Source: Saccharopolyspora gloriosae (GTDB taxonomy: Bacteria; Actinomycetota; Actinomycetes; Mycobacteriales; Pseudonocardiaceae). Taken from it: a DNA stretch of 64,000 nucleotides. The notes under the pieces were generated by a model, which saw only the letters and a list, made by a program, of their open reading frames with translations, was not told the DNA's origin and searched no databases. The stretch's first letter is position 1; every line of letters begins with the position of its first letter. Shown one piece after another: positions 34,987-44,685 of the stretch. The stretch covers positions 3,457,470 to 3,521,469 of the forward strand of contig NZ_CP059557.1 in NCBI RefSeq assembly GCF_022828475.1. Direction: 5' to 3'. The position numbers and the translations under genes were made by a program.

Positions 34987-35396
34987 TCACTCCACCGGCG
35001 AGGCGCCGTACTCATCGTCGGTGACGTGGCGCCCCCACGTGACGGCGCTGCCGGACTCGTCGTTCTGCTGCGTGGCGATGTGGACCATGAAACGGTTCGG
35101 GGCCGCGCCATGCCAGTGGTTCTCGTCAGGCTCGAAGAACACGCGGTCACCGGGCCGCAGGATCTCGACCGGCCCGCCTTCGCGCTGGCACAGCGCCACG
35201 CCTTCGGTGACGAAGATCGTCGACCGTGCGGATGAGTGTGCCAAGCCGTGCGCGCCCCGGGAGTGAAGTGCGCGGCGGTGGCGGTGAACGTGGAACTCGC
35301 GGCCGGCGCGGCGACGGCGTCGATGTAAACGTCGCCGGTGAACCAGTCGGCGGGACCCTTCTGGGTGTCGAGGCTGGTGCTACGGGTGATCTGCAT
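34987..35396 (-). pseudogene. cupin (mandelonitrile-lyase-like), frameshifted
   Basis: ATG 35396 begins MQITRSTSLDTQKGPADWFT and runs through ARTAWHTHPHG. The rest of the cupin (TIFVTEGVALCQREGG, DENHWHGAAPNRFMVH) is in the adjacent frame to 34987. The break lies at about 35215-35230 and would close with one added base. Metal-binding His pairs of both cupin motifs are present. The family includes cupins annotated as (R)-mandelonitrile lyase or carboxymuconolactone decarboxylase partners. Confidence 0.75.
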
Positions 35397-35612
35397 ACCT
35401 GTGCTCGCTTTCCGTCGTCGATCGGCGCCGCTCGTGCGCGGAATGCCGGTACGCCACTCGTCCCTGGGAATGCCTCGGCACGAGGCGCATGCGCGGCCCG
35501 CCAGAATTGATCTTTCCCTGCCCGGCTCAAGTCGATCAGTCCGGGCACGGCCGCGCCCGCCAAGCGCGGCCCATGGCCCTGCGGCAACCCGTGCAGCCGA
35601 GGCCCAACGCGG

Positions 35613-35984
35613 TCAGCCGGTCCGCCGCAGCACCGGGGCGAGGGTGAGGCCGCCGGGGATCGCGGCGAACGCCGCACGCAGCTCCGCATCAAGGCTCGCC
35701 GGGGTCGGCGGATCGGTGCGGGCCGCCCAGGCGTCGAAGGCGCAGCGGGTCGCGGCGATCAGCACGTCCAGGGCCAGCCGGGCGCGCGGGTCGGCCGGGT
35801 CGTCCAGGTCGAGCCTGCGGTGCAGGATGTCGCGCGCACGACGGGTCGTCTGGTCGCAGAAGTGCAGGTTGTGCCCGTTCATCGACGGAGTGACCCTGTG
35901 GAGGTGCTGGCTGAGCAGCGCCCGATTCGTCGTGATCAGCCGCAGCGCAGGCTTCTTGCCGACACCGTTGCGGCAGCGGCGCAA
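35613..35984 (-). pseudogene. TetR regulator remnant lacking its DNA-binding domain
   Basis: The frame resembles the C-terminal half of a TetR protein: ALRLITTNRALLSQHL, RRARDILHRRLDLDDPAD, ALDVLIAATRCAFDAWAAR and LDAELRAAFAAIPGGL. No helix-turn-helix is found in any frame upstream, where the sequence turns to unrelated DNA near 35950. It is probably the stump of the regulator of the adjoining cupin cluster. Confidence 0.55.
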
Positions 35985-36307
35985 AGCACACCGTCCCCAT
36001 GAAGATCCATCCCGCCACAGCGGGAAGAAACATCACGGTGACGAAAATGGAATCGGTTGGCACGGACCATTTCCCGCCTCCGATCGCTGATCACGCCGCC
36101 GACCGGTACCGGTCCGCCAATGATGCGATCAGCGCGGCGTCGCACCGACCGCACCTTAGGTGCGCATAGCCGACGGGAACTCGCTTCAGAGCAACATCGT
36201 CTCGAAACGCCCAGCACCTGCCCCGGTGGGATCACCGGCCACCACGTCGCGAGCTCGGCACGTCCGCGCGGACCTCCGCCACCTGGCGTGCCCGAGCCGG
36301 GTAGCGA
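35985..36307. other. non-coding stretch with a truncation boundary
   Basis: About 320 bp between the TetR stump and the coiled-coil gene hold no recognisable gene. TCACGGTGACGAAA at 36033-36046 also occurs, as a 14-mer, near 33738 and 43897. Confidence 0.35.
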
Positions 36308-37540
36308 TCAGTTCCGTGGCGGGGACGGACGGTCCGGATCGGGTGCGGCGAGGTCATCGGCGGCCCCGTCCGGGACCGGTGTGGTCTCGGGCAACAGCGC
36401 ACGCAGCTTCTGCCGCAGGGTTTCGCCGTGGTCGGCGTCTTCGACGCGGGGTTGCGAGTCGAGCGCGTGGCGGAGCCCGTCGCGCAATTCCTCGAAGCGC
36501 CGTTGCGCGGCGGTGGCCGTGGCCGTTCGCCCGGTGAGCTGTTCGCGCACCGTGGTGAGCTGCTCGTGCAGCGGCCCGAGGCTCTCGGCGTAGCCGCGGG
36601 TGGCGGCGGTGAGTCGATCGGTCAGTTCGGCGATGCGCTCGTCGGCGCCGGCCTGCGCGGCCGCGAGCCGTTCGGCGTGCTCGGTTTCCTGCTCCCGCAT
36701 CCGCTGTTCGTGCACGGCGGTGAGCTGCTCGTGCAGCTGCCTGCTTGCTTGGTCGTGCTCGCGCCGCAGGCGATCCTGCTGCTCCAGGGCACCGCTGCGC
36801 TGCTCGGCGAGAGCGTTCTGCAGGTCGGTGATGCGCTGGTGCGCCGCGGCGGCCTGGTCGAGCGCGTTCTGGCGGTCGGACTGGGCTTGTTCGGCGACGC
36901 GCTCTGCCGCGGCCTTGTCGGCGAGGGCCTGGTCCCGGTCCTGCGCCGCTTGCTCGGCGCGCTGCTGGGCCGCGGACTGCTCGGTGCGGGCCGTGTCGGT
37001 TTCGGTGCGGGCTTCGGCGGCGTCGGCTGCCGCACGGTCCCGGTCGGCGAGCGCGGCGCGGGCCTGTTCGGCGGCGTGATCGCGCTCGGCTTCGGCAGAG
37101 CCGCGCGCGGTGAGCGCGGTGGCGAGTTCGGAGCTCGCGTGGGCCTGCAGTGCCGCGATCTCCTCCCTCGTGGGGTCGAGCACCGAGCGCAGTGCGGCGA
37201 GGCGTTCGTCGAGGGCGTGCACGTCGAGGTGGGTCATCGGCTGGTCGGCGCCGTAGACGCGAGTCCAGATCTCGCGGTGCTCGTCGAGCATGGCGCAGCT
37301 GATGGTCTTCGCGCCCCAGTTGCCGTAGCGCTCCGGGTCGGGCGGGCAGTACGGCGTGGGACGTCCGCCGCGCGGTGGCAGCGGGGGGAGTGGTTCGCCG
37401 CAGTAGGCGCAGTGGGCGTCCTGTCCCGTGGCGAGCGCCCGCAGGGTCGACTCCCGCCGTTCGTCCCGGCTGCCTCGTCGCGCGGGCGGCACCTGCCCGG
37501 TGGTGCCGAAGGCCGTGTCCGCGTCCTCGTGTTCCGTCAT
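36308..37540 (-). CDS. zinc-ribbon and long coiled-coil protein
   Basis: The 410-aa product has an N-terminal Cys-rich module at about 43-85 (HCAYCGEPLPPLP, then YCPPDPERYGNWGAKTISC) followed by about 250 residues of Ala/Glu/Gln/Arg-rich coiled coil (155-390) and an acidic, Pro-rich tail. The layout recalls plasmid or phage DNA-binding coiled-coil proteins of KfrA type, but no helix-turn-helix is seen, so that is only analogy. It is divergent from a tyrosine recombinase across an AT-rich gap, suggesting a shared element. ATG at 37540. Confidence 0.7.
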   Translation of the reverse strand: MTEHEDADTAFGTTGQVPPARRGSRDERRESTLRALATGQDAHCAYCGEPLPPLPPRGGRPTPYCPPDPERYGNWGAKTISCAMLDEHREIWTRVYGADQPMTHLDVHALDERLAALRSVLDPTREEIAALQAHASSELATALTARGSAEAERDHAAEQARAALADRDRAAADAAEARTETDTARTEQSAAQQRAEQAAQDRDQALADKAAAERVAEQAQSDRQNALDQAAAAHQRITDLQNALAEQRSGALEQQDRLRREHDQASRQLHEQLTAVHEQRMREQETEHAERLAAAQAGADERIAELTDRLTAATRGYAESLGPLHEQLTTVREQLTGRTATATAAQRRFEELRDGLRHALDSQPRVEDADHGETLRQKLRALLPETTPVPDGAADDLAAPDPDRPSPPRN

Positions 37541-37559
37541 CGTTCCCGCCGATCACCCT

Positions 37560-37700
37560 TCATGGCCCGAATCTGCGCCGATCGCTCAGTTCCAGTTATT
37601 AAACCATATCGCCTGGTTTCAGTTAACTAAGTGGAACCATCCGGAGCGCGGATACCAGGAGTGACCATATGAATAAGGAGGATTATGGATATACTCTGAT
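37560..37700. promoter_or_regulatory. AT-rich divergent control region with repeats
   Basis: TTCCAGTTATTAAAC (37590-37604) and TTTCAGTTAACTAAG (37617-37631) are related direct repeats, and AAACCA/TGGTTT (37601-37606, 37614-37619) forms an inverted repeat between them. AAGGAGG at 37675-37681 precedes a four-codon frame (ATG 37685). The base composition is clearly lower in GC than the surroundings. Confidence 0.5.
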
Positions 37701-37701
37701 C

Positions 37702-37785
37702 ATGAGGCCGCAGGGCGGACACGGAGCCTTGCAATGCCGCAAAACGGACACCCTGCGGGCGCGGGAAGCAGGGGCTCGAAAATGA
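37702..37785 (+). CDS. possible 27-aa leader peptide of the recombinase gene
   Basis: ATG 37702 begins a short basic frame (MRPQGGHGALQCRKTD) that stops at 37785, overlapping an in-frame ATG of the recombinase at 37782. It begins two bases after the stop of an SD-preceded four-codon frame (MDIL). The chain of coupled short frames suggests translational control of the recombinase, but this is speculative. Confidence 0.3.
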   Translation: MRPQGGHGALQCRKTDTLRAREAGARK

Positions 37786-37814
37786 GGCCCCAAAGCGAGG
37801 AGGAGCGGGAGCAC

Positions 37815-38999
37815 ATGACCGAGGTGGCCGTACGGGACGAGCAGGACGACAAGTCCGGCCGGGAGCGCTTCGCGGAGTTCCTGCGGATCTACACGTCGCT
37901 GAACACCCGCGTCGCCTACGCCACCGATCTCGGCATCCCGCTGGACTGGGTCCCCGGCTACCACGCGCCCGAGCCGGGCCGCCGCCGCGGCCGCGCCCGG
38001 CGCATCGAGCCGACCGGACTGGAATGGCTCAACTGGTGCGTGCGCAACGACTTCGCCTCGTTCGCCGACGTCCGGGTCGAACACGTGGAGCGGTGGCTGG
38101 AGGAACTCGCCCGAGCCGGATACCGCGACGCGACCCGCGCCCGCATGCTCTCGGCGGTCTCGGCGTTCTACCGGAAATACCTGCTGCGCGAAGGCCTCGC
38201 CGAGCACAACCCGGCGGCCCTGGTGGACCGATCCGCCCAGCACCTCAACCGCGCGGGCGCCACCCCCTCGGCGACCGCGATGTGGTCGTTCGAGGCCTGC
38301 CGCGCGCTGCTGCTCGCCGCGCACCTGCTGGCCGCCGACAACCGCAGCGGCCTGCGCGACCGCGCCATGATCGAAGTGCTGATCGGCACCGGAGTGCGGG
38401 CCGAAGAACTAGTCGGGGTCAACCTCGCCGACTACCACCGGCCCGCACCCGGCGGCCCCGCCGCGCTACGCGTGCACGGAAAAGGAGCCAAAGACCGCCG
38501 CGTCGCACTCGCCGCACCCGTCGCCGACGCCGTCGAGGACTACCTCGCCGTCCGCACCGACGCACCCGTCCCCGCGCTGCGCGACCAGCCCGGCAACCGC
38601 CCACCCCAGCCGCTGCTGATCACCGGCACCGGACGGCGAGTGCACGTCTCCCACGTGCAGGCCGTACTGCGCCGGCTGTGCACGACGTTCGCGCCCGCAC
38701 CCGACGCGCCCCCGCCTCGCTCCCGATGGCTGCGGGAACTGCTGGCGGGGGAGCAGGCCGCGCTCATCGCCACCCACCTGGCCCCGCTGCGCGACACCAT
38801 CCACCCGCACTCGGCGCGGCACTCCTACGCCACCCACGCGATCACTCGCGGCGCCGAACCCCGCCAGGTCCAGCACGACCTCGGCCACGCCGCCCTCTCG
38901 ACCACCGAGGGCTACCTGCACGACGCCGACGGCCTCGCCCACTCCGCAGCCCACGAACTCTCCCCGGCTCTGCACAGGGGTTGGCTGCCCGCGTACTGA
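37815..38999 (+). CDS. tyrosine recombinase / integrase
   Basis: This is a XerC/D-like phage-integrase-family enzyme that would cut and rejoin DNA through a 3'-phosphotyrosine. Counting from ATG 37815, the core-binding SAM-like domain is at about 66-125 and the catalytic residues are Arg195 (GTGVRAEEL), Lys226 (GKGAKDRR), His332/Arg335 (HPHSARHSY), His358 (DLGHAAL) and Tyr367 (EGYLHD). All are present. GAGGAGGAG lies upstream of this ATG; an in-frame ATG at 37782 would add 11 residues. Its orientation back to back with the coiled-coil gene fits a small mobile or resolution module. Confidence 0.88.
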   Translation: MTEVAVRDEQDDKSGRERFAEFLRIYTSLNTRVAYATDLGIPLDWVPGYHAPEPGRRRGRARRIEPTGLEWLNWCVRNDFASFADVRVEHVERWLEELARAGYRDATRARMLSAVSAFYRKYLLREGLAEHNPAALVDRSAQHLNRAGATPSATAMWSFEACRALLLAAHLLAADNRSGLRDRAMIEVLIGTGVRAEELVGVNLADYHRPAPGGPAALRVHGKGAKDRRVALAAPVADAVEDYLAVRTDAPVPALRDQPGNRPPQPLLITGTGRRVHVSHVQAVLRRLCTTFAPAPDAPPPRSRWLRELLAGEQAALIATHLAPLRDTIHPHSARHSYATHAITRGAEPRQVQHDLGHAALSTTEGYLHDADGLAHSAAHELSPALHRGWLPAY

Positions 39000-39021
39000 T
39001 CACCAGGCTGGGACGTCCGGA

Positions 39022-39465
39022 TCACTCCCCGGTTCGGCGTTGATGCAGCGACACCGCCACCTCGAGGATGCGGTCGATGTCGGCGGCGATACCGGAGTCG
39101 GTGTTGTTCAGGTAGCGCACGATCGCCGCGCCCGCACTCGACACGGCCACGGGTTCCACCGGGACCGTTCGAAACAGCCGCGGGATGCCGTAGATCTCGC
39201 GGAGGATCTCCTCCACGACGAACTCGTTGACCGGCCGGCCCTCGCTGCGGTGCCGGGCGGCGACTTCACCGCTGAACACCGCCAGGTCCTCGATCTTGGC
39301 GCGATCACCCAGCAGCGGCGCGAGGAGCACGGCGACCACCGAGACGAGGAAACCGTTGAATGCGACTCTGTCCTGCGGTGACAGCGCCTCATCGAGCGCT
39401 TTGGCCCTGCGGTCTTTGAGGACGAGGCAGCTGATCTGATCGCGGAATCGCGGTTCGACACGCAT
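39022..39465 (-). CDS. hypothetical protein, last gene of the caspase operon
   Basis: This 147-aa protein is mostly helical, with one hydrophobic stretch at about 42-57 (LVSVVAVLLAPLLG), so it may be membrane-associated. AGGAGG seven bases before the ATG indicates real translation. It follows the 95-aa gene by 11 bp in the EACC1-caspase operon and is convergent with the recombinase gene. No family is recognised. As a downstream partner of a caspase it could be a target, an adaptor or an immunity protein; nothing in the sequence decides this. Confidence 0.65.
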   Translation of the reverse strand: MRVEPRFRDQISCLVLKDRRAKALDEALSPQDRVAFNGFLVSVVAVLLAPLLGDRAKIEDLAVFSGEVAARHRSEGRPVNEFVVEEILREIYGIPRLFRTVPVEPVAVSSAGAAIVRYLNNTDSGIAADIDRILEVAVSLHQRRTGE

Positions 39466-39476
39466 GCTGGCGCCTC

Positions 39477-39764
39477 CTACTCGAGGTGGGTGAAGTTCGC
39501 GAGGACGGCGAGCACGGCCTCTTCGAACGTCTCGTGCCGGCTGACCTCCTCGGAGCGGAAGAGCCCATGCCCTCGCACGACGGCGAAGGCGCTCCACAGC
39601 CCGAGGTGAAAGTCCACGCGCCCGGCGTGGAGCGCCTCCGCGCCGTGGTCGAGGACGAGGTGCACGGTCTTCTCACCGGAACGGGCCTCGGGTTGTGGCC
39701 GAAGCGAGAACCGGTGGCGGTCGAGCGATTGCCGCAGTTCCGTGCTGATGTCCGGGATTGCCAC
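39477..39764 (-). CDS. hypothetical protein, third gene of the caspase operon
   Basis: This 95-aa alpha/beta protein starts at GTG 39764 with AAGGAAG upstream and contains LRPQPEARSGEKTVHLVLDH and GLWSAFAVVRGHGLFRSEEV. No family is recognised. It begins 35 bp after the caspase stop and is followed at once by the 147-aa gene. Composition and codon use match its operon neighbours. Confidence 0.65.
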   Translation of the reverse strand: MAIPDISTELRQSLDRHRFSLRPQPEARSGEKTVHLVLDHGAEALHAGRVDFHLGLWSAFAVVRGHGLFRSEEVSRHETFEEAVLAVLANFTHLE

Positions 39765-39798
39765 GTCGCACTTCCTTCGTCTTGTGGCTCGGTTCGGG

Positions 39799-41334
39799 TC
39801 ACCTGGCCGGGCGGCGGTTCGCGGCCGCGTGGTCGCGGAGGTTCCCGGGACCGGCGGCTTCGTAGAACCGACGTGCCGTGCTCGCAAGGTCCGCCTTGCG
39901 CGGCCGCAGCGCGATGAAGTCGGCGAGGATGCGTTCTTGTTCGGTCTCGTCGAGGGCGGCCCATTCACCGTTGGCCCCGCCGCAGGCGTCGATGAGGATG
40001 TCGAGGCACTGGGCGATCGCCAGCGACTCCACGCCACCCCAGTCGTCCAGCCATCGCCGACGCGACATGTCGGTGGCGAGGCGGGCGAGGGTGTCATCGG
40101 GCGCCGCACGAGCCTGTGCCGGTTGCTCGTCGTCACCGTCCCGGGGCGGTTCGGACCCGGTGATCCCGAGGCGGATGCGTTGCTCCAGTCCGGTCAGCTG
40201 TTCCCGCGCCGCGCTGTTCCCGCGCCGTGCGGCGAGGGCGTACCAGTACAACGCCCGGTCCCGATCCCGGTAGTGCAGTTCGTAGAGCTGTCCGAGGTGA
40301 AGCGGGCCGACCGGGTCACCTGCTTCGGCGGCTCTCGTGTACCACTGCGTGGCCTTCGACAGCGCCGTGCCGTTGACGGGGCCGGGCTCGATGCCCTGCA
40401 TCCTCGCTTGGACGCGACCTTCCTCGATCTGCCCGAGCCGGTTCATCGAGGGGGTGTGGCCTGCCGCGGCCGCCGCGCGGTACAGCGCGGCGATGGCGGG
40501 TAGCCGCTCGACGCCCTCCTTCGTCTCGCGCCGGTACGCCTCGCGGAAGACGGTCTCCGGGTCCGCGCCGGGCTCGGCCGGGGATTCCGGGGCGTTGTTG
40601 GAGGCGAACACCCATCCGGCGGCGTGATCTTCGATGCGGCGTCCCGGTTCGGGTCTGCCGTTCTCGATGAGCTGGTCGGCGACCACGCGAAAGAGGTGAT
40701 CGAACGTGAGCCCGGCAGGCCCGCCGGGAATCCCCGCACGCACCGTGTCCACGAGGGCCTTCGTGAAGTACGTCTGCGCGTCGGCGACTTCCTCGAGCTC
40801 GTACCAGGACATCTCGACCGCGCTGCTGCTCATCAGCAGGTACGCACCGGAAACCGGGGGCAGGTGGTCGGCGGCGAGGCGCCCGTAGTCTTCCGTGGCG
40901 AGGCCCGCATAGCAGCAGTCGAGCACGGCGATCTTGACGGCGGCGTGGCTGGCGCGGAACGCGTCTCGCACAGCCTCGAACGGCAGCGCCGTGGCGGCGG
41001 TGAAGTTCGAGTCCTTCCTGGTGTCGCCCACGGTGAGGCACAGTCGCTCGCGGTGATCGTAGATTCCATGTCCGACGTAGTAGAACAGCGCGACGTCCGT
41101 GGCCGCGATGAACGCTTCGATGAGCTCGACATGAGTTGTCCCGAGCGTGCTCCGATTCTTCAACGCGACGATCGACTCTTCGGGCCACGGGCCGCACACC
41201 GGGTCCAGGAGCAGATCTCGCATCCGGTTGAAGCTGCGTTGGACCGCGAGGACCTGCTCGAAGTCCGTGTAGTCCCAGGTCCCCATGAGCACCGCACGCG
41301 ACCGGGAGTAGTCCCGGTCGGCCGGCTCACTCAT
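39799..41334 (-). CDS. caspase-like (C14) protease with Sel1 repeats
   Basis: The N-terminal ~245 residues form a caspase-fold peptidase with the catalytic dyad His89 (FYYVGHG) and Cys141 (VLDCCYAG). A linker follows, then Sel1/TPR-type repeats at about 280-385 (ATQWYTRAAEAGDPVGPLHL, ALYWYALAARRGNSAA), and a C-terminal helical region including RRRWLDDWGGVESLAIAQ. Length is 511 aa. It is the effector-like gene next to EACC1, whose stop it overlaps by eight bases. By analogy with described prokaryotic caspase conflict systems it may cleave host proteins on activation; the trigger is unknown. Confidence 0.88.
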   Translation of the reverse strand: MSEPADRDYSRSRAVLMGTWDYTDFEQVLAVQRSFNRMRDLLLDPVCGPWPEESIVALKNRSTLGTTHVELIEAFIAATDVALFYYVGHGIYDHRERLCLTVGDTRKDSNFTAATALPFEAVRDAFRASHAAVKIAVLDCCYAGLATEDYGRLAADHLPPVSGAYLLMSSSAVEMSWYELEEVADAQTYFTKALVDTVRAGIPGGPAGLTFDHLFRVVADQLIENGRPEPGRRIEDHAAGWVFASNNAPESPAEPGADPETVFREAYRRETKEGVERLPAIAALYRAAAAAGHTPSMNRLGQIEEGRVQARMQGIEPGPVNGTALSKATQWYTRAAEAGDPVGPLHLGQLYELHYRDRDRALYWYALAARRGNSAAREQLTGLEQRIRLGITGSEPPRDGDDEQPAQARAAPDDTLARLATDMSRRRWLDDWGGVESLAIAQCLDILIDACGGANGEWAALDETEQERILADFIALRPRKADLASTARRFYEAAGPGNLRDHAAANRRPAR

Positions 41335-41710
41335 CGCCGAGCAGATGTTCGGCGAACTGCAGGACCGTGTGCGGATCGTCAAGATTCTCAGCGGTGACCG
41401 TCACGGAGCGGTCTTTGCGAGTGAGCGTCACGGTCACCGACGACCGCCGGGACATGATGAACACGGGCAGCGTCCGGATGGCGATGGCGAGCACCGTCGC
41501 GGAAGGCACCAGCAGTTGCAGCGCCTCGACGACGCCGAGCTCACCGTGACCCGGGCCGGAACGTTCGCGGGTCACGGTGGTGCCCGGGACGGTGCGAAGG
41601 CGGCGGAACAACGGACCGGTATCGGCAGGCTCGGAGAGCGTCACGATGACTGCGAACGATCCCTCGGCGCGCTCTGCTGCGGTGTCCTGCGGGGAGATCG
41701 GCTCCGGCAT
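41327..41710 (-). CDS. effector-associated constant component EACC1-like protein
   Basis: This 127-aa protein has an N-terminal small alpha/beta domain (SFAVIVTLSEPADTGPLFRR), a central hydrophobic segment (VEALQLLVPSATVLAIAI) and a C-terminal two-stranded module (VTVTLTRKDRSVTVTAENL, then DPHTVLQF). This matches the EACC1 family, described as the invariant partner of variable effectors in actinobacterial and other conflict systems. GGAGG lies five bases before ATG 41710. It is the first gene of the operon and overlaps the caspase gene. Confidence 0.75.
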   Translation of the reverse strand: MPEPISPQDTAAERAEGSFAVIVTLSEPADTGPLFRRLRTVPGTTVTRERSGPGHGELGVVEALQLLVPSATVLAIAIRTLPVFIMSRRSSVTVTLTRKDRSVTVTAENLDDPHTVLQFAEHLLGDE

Positions 41711-41775
41711 CGGGCCTCCAGGTCGATGGTCCGCCTAGTTCCTGTGTCGGCCGCAGATCCTCATCGGACCTGCCG

Positions 41776-43829
<2,054 letters not shown>

Positions 43830-43914
43830 TCCTTGAGCGCCGAACCGCGCCACATCAACCGTTCCAGGCGCATGCTCGTGGTCAGGACTGATTGGTCACG
43901 GTGACGAAATTGAT

Positions 43915-44532
43915 CTACGAAAGGCCGTGGTCCGCCATGTCCGCGTCGACCGTTTCGGCGCGGGGCGGCAACGGCACCGGCAGGGCGGGCAGGCCGTCGA
44001 TGCTGGCGACGTTGGTGTCCTTCTTCTCGCAGTAGGCGGCGAACTCGTCGTCGGTCTTGCGGCCGAAGTACCGCGCGTGCAGGTCCCGTTCCTCGCTGTA
44101 TTCCATGAACGGGACCGCGAACCCGCAGGAGTCGCTGACGCGCTCGGCTTCGACGATGATGATCGCCCGCAGGCCCGGCCCGTCGGCGTCGCCGAATCGT
44201 CCGATCAGTTCACCGAATCGCGGGTCGTCGCGGAACACCGGGGTGCCCCGGCCGTGCACCCGCAGCACTTTCGGCGGCCCGGTGAACGCGCACCACATGA
44301 GCGTGATGCGGGAGTTCTCCCGCAGGTGCGCGATGGTCTCGGCGTGGCTGCCACCGAAGTCGAGGTAGGCCACGGTGAGCTCGTCGAGCACCAGGAGCGT
44401 GCCGGAACGCCCCTTCGGGGACAGGTTGACGTGCCCGTCGCCGGACAGCGGCGCGGTGGCCACGAAGAACACCGGCTGCTCGTCGATGAATGTCCGTAAT
44501 CGCTGGTCGAGGCTCGCGTACACGGTTCCCAT
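43915..44532 (-). CDS. pyridoxamine 5'-phosphate oxidase family protein
   Basis: This 205-aa split-barrel flavin-binding protein has the family pattern PVFFVATAPLSGDGHVNLSPKG and LAYLDFGGSHAETIAHLREN-like segments (here VAYLDFGGSHAETIAHLREN), followed by ITLMWCAFTGPPKVLRVHGR. It probably binds FMN; the substrate is unknown. It is convergent with rox, and the 14-mer TCACGGTGACGAAA lies near 43897 between them. ATG at 44532. Confidence 0.85.
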   Translation of the reverse strand: MGTVYASLDQRLRTFIDEQPVFFVATAPLSGDGHVNLSPKGRSGTLLVLDELTVAYLDFGGSHAETIAHLRENSRITLMWCAFTGPPKVLRVHGRGTPVFRDDPRFGELIGRFGDADGPGLRAIIIVEAERVSDSCGFAVPFMEYSEERDLHARYFGRKTDDEFAAYCEKKDTNVASIDGLPALPVPLPPRAETVDADMADHGLS

Positions 44533-44685
44533 CCATCGAGTATCACCTGCGGATCAAGCGAATTCCGCGACACTGTGAGCATTCCGACGAGCGCGACCCG
44601 GCCTCAGCCTGTCGCTGCACCCGGCCGCACAGCAGGCTCAGCCGGGTCGCGCGGAACGGGGAAACGGCCCCTGCCGGGTTTCCGG

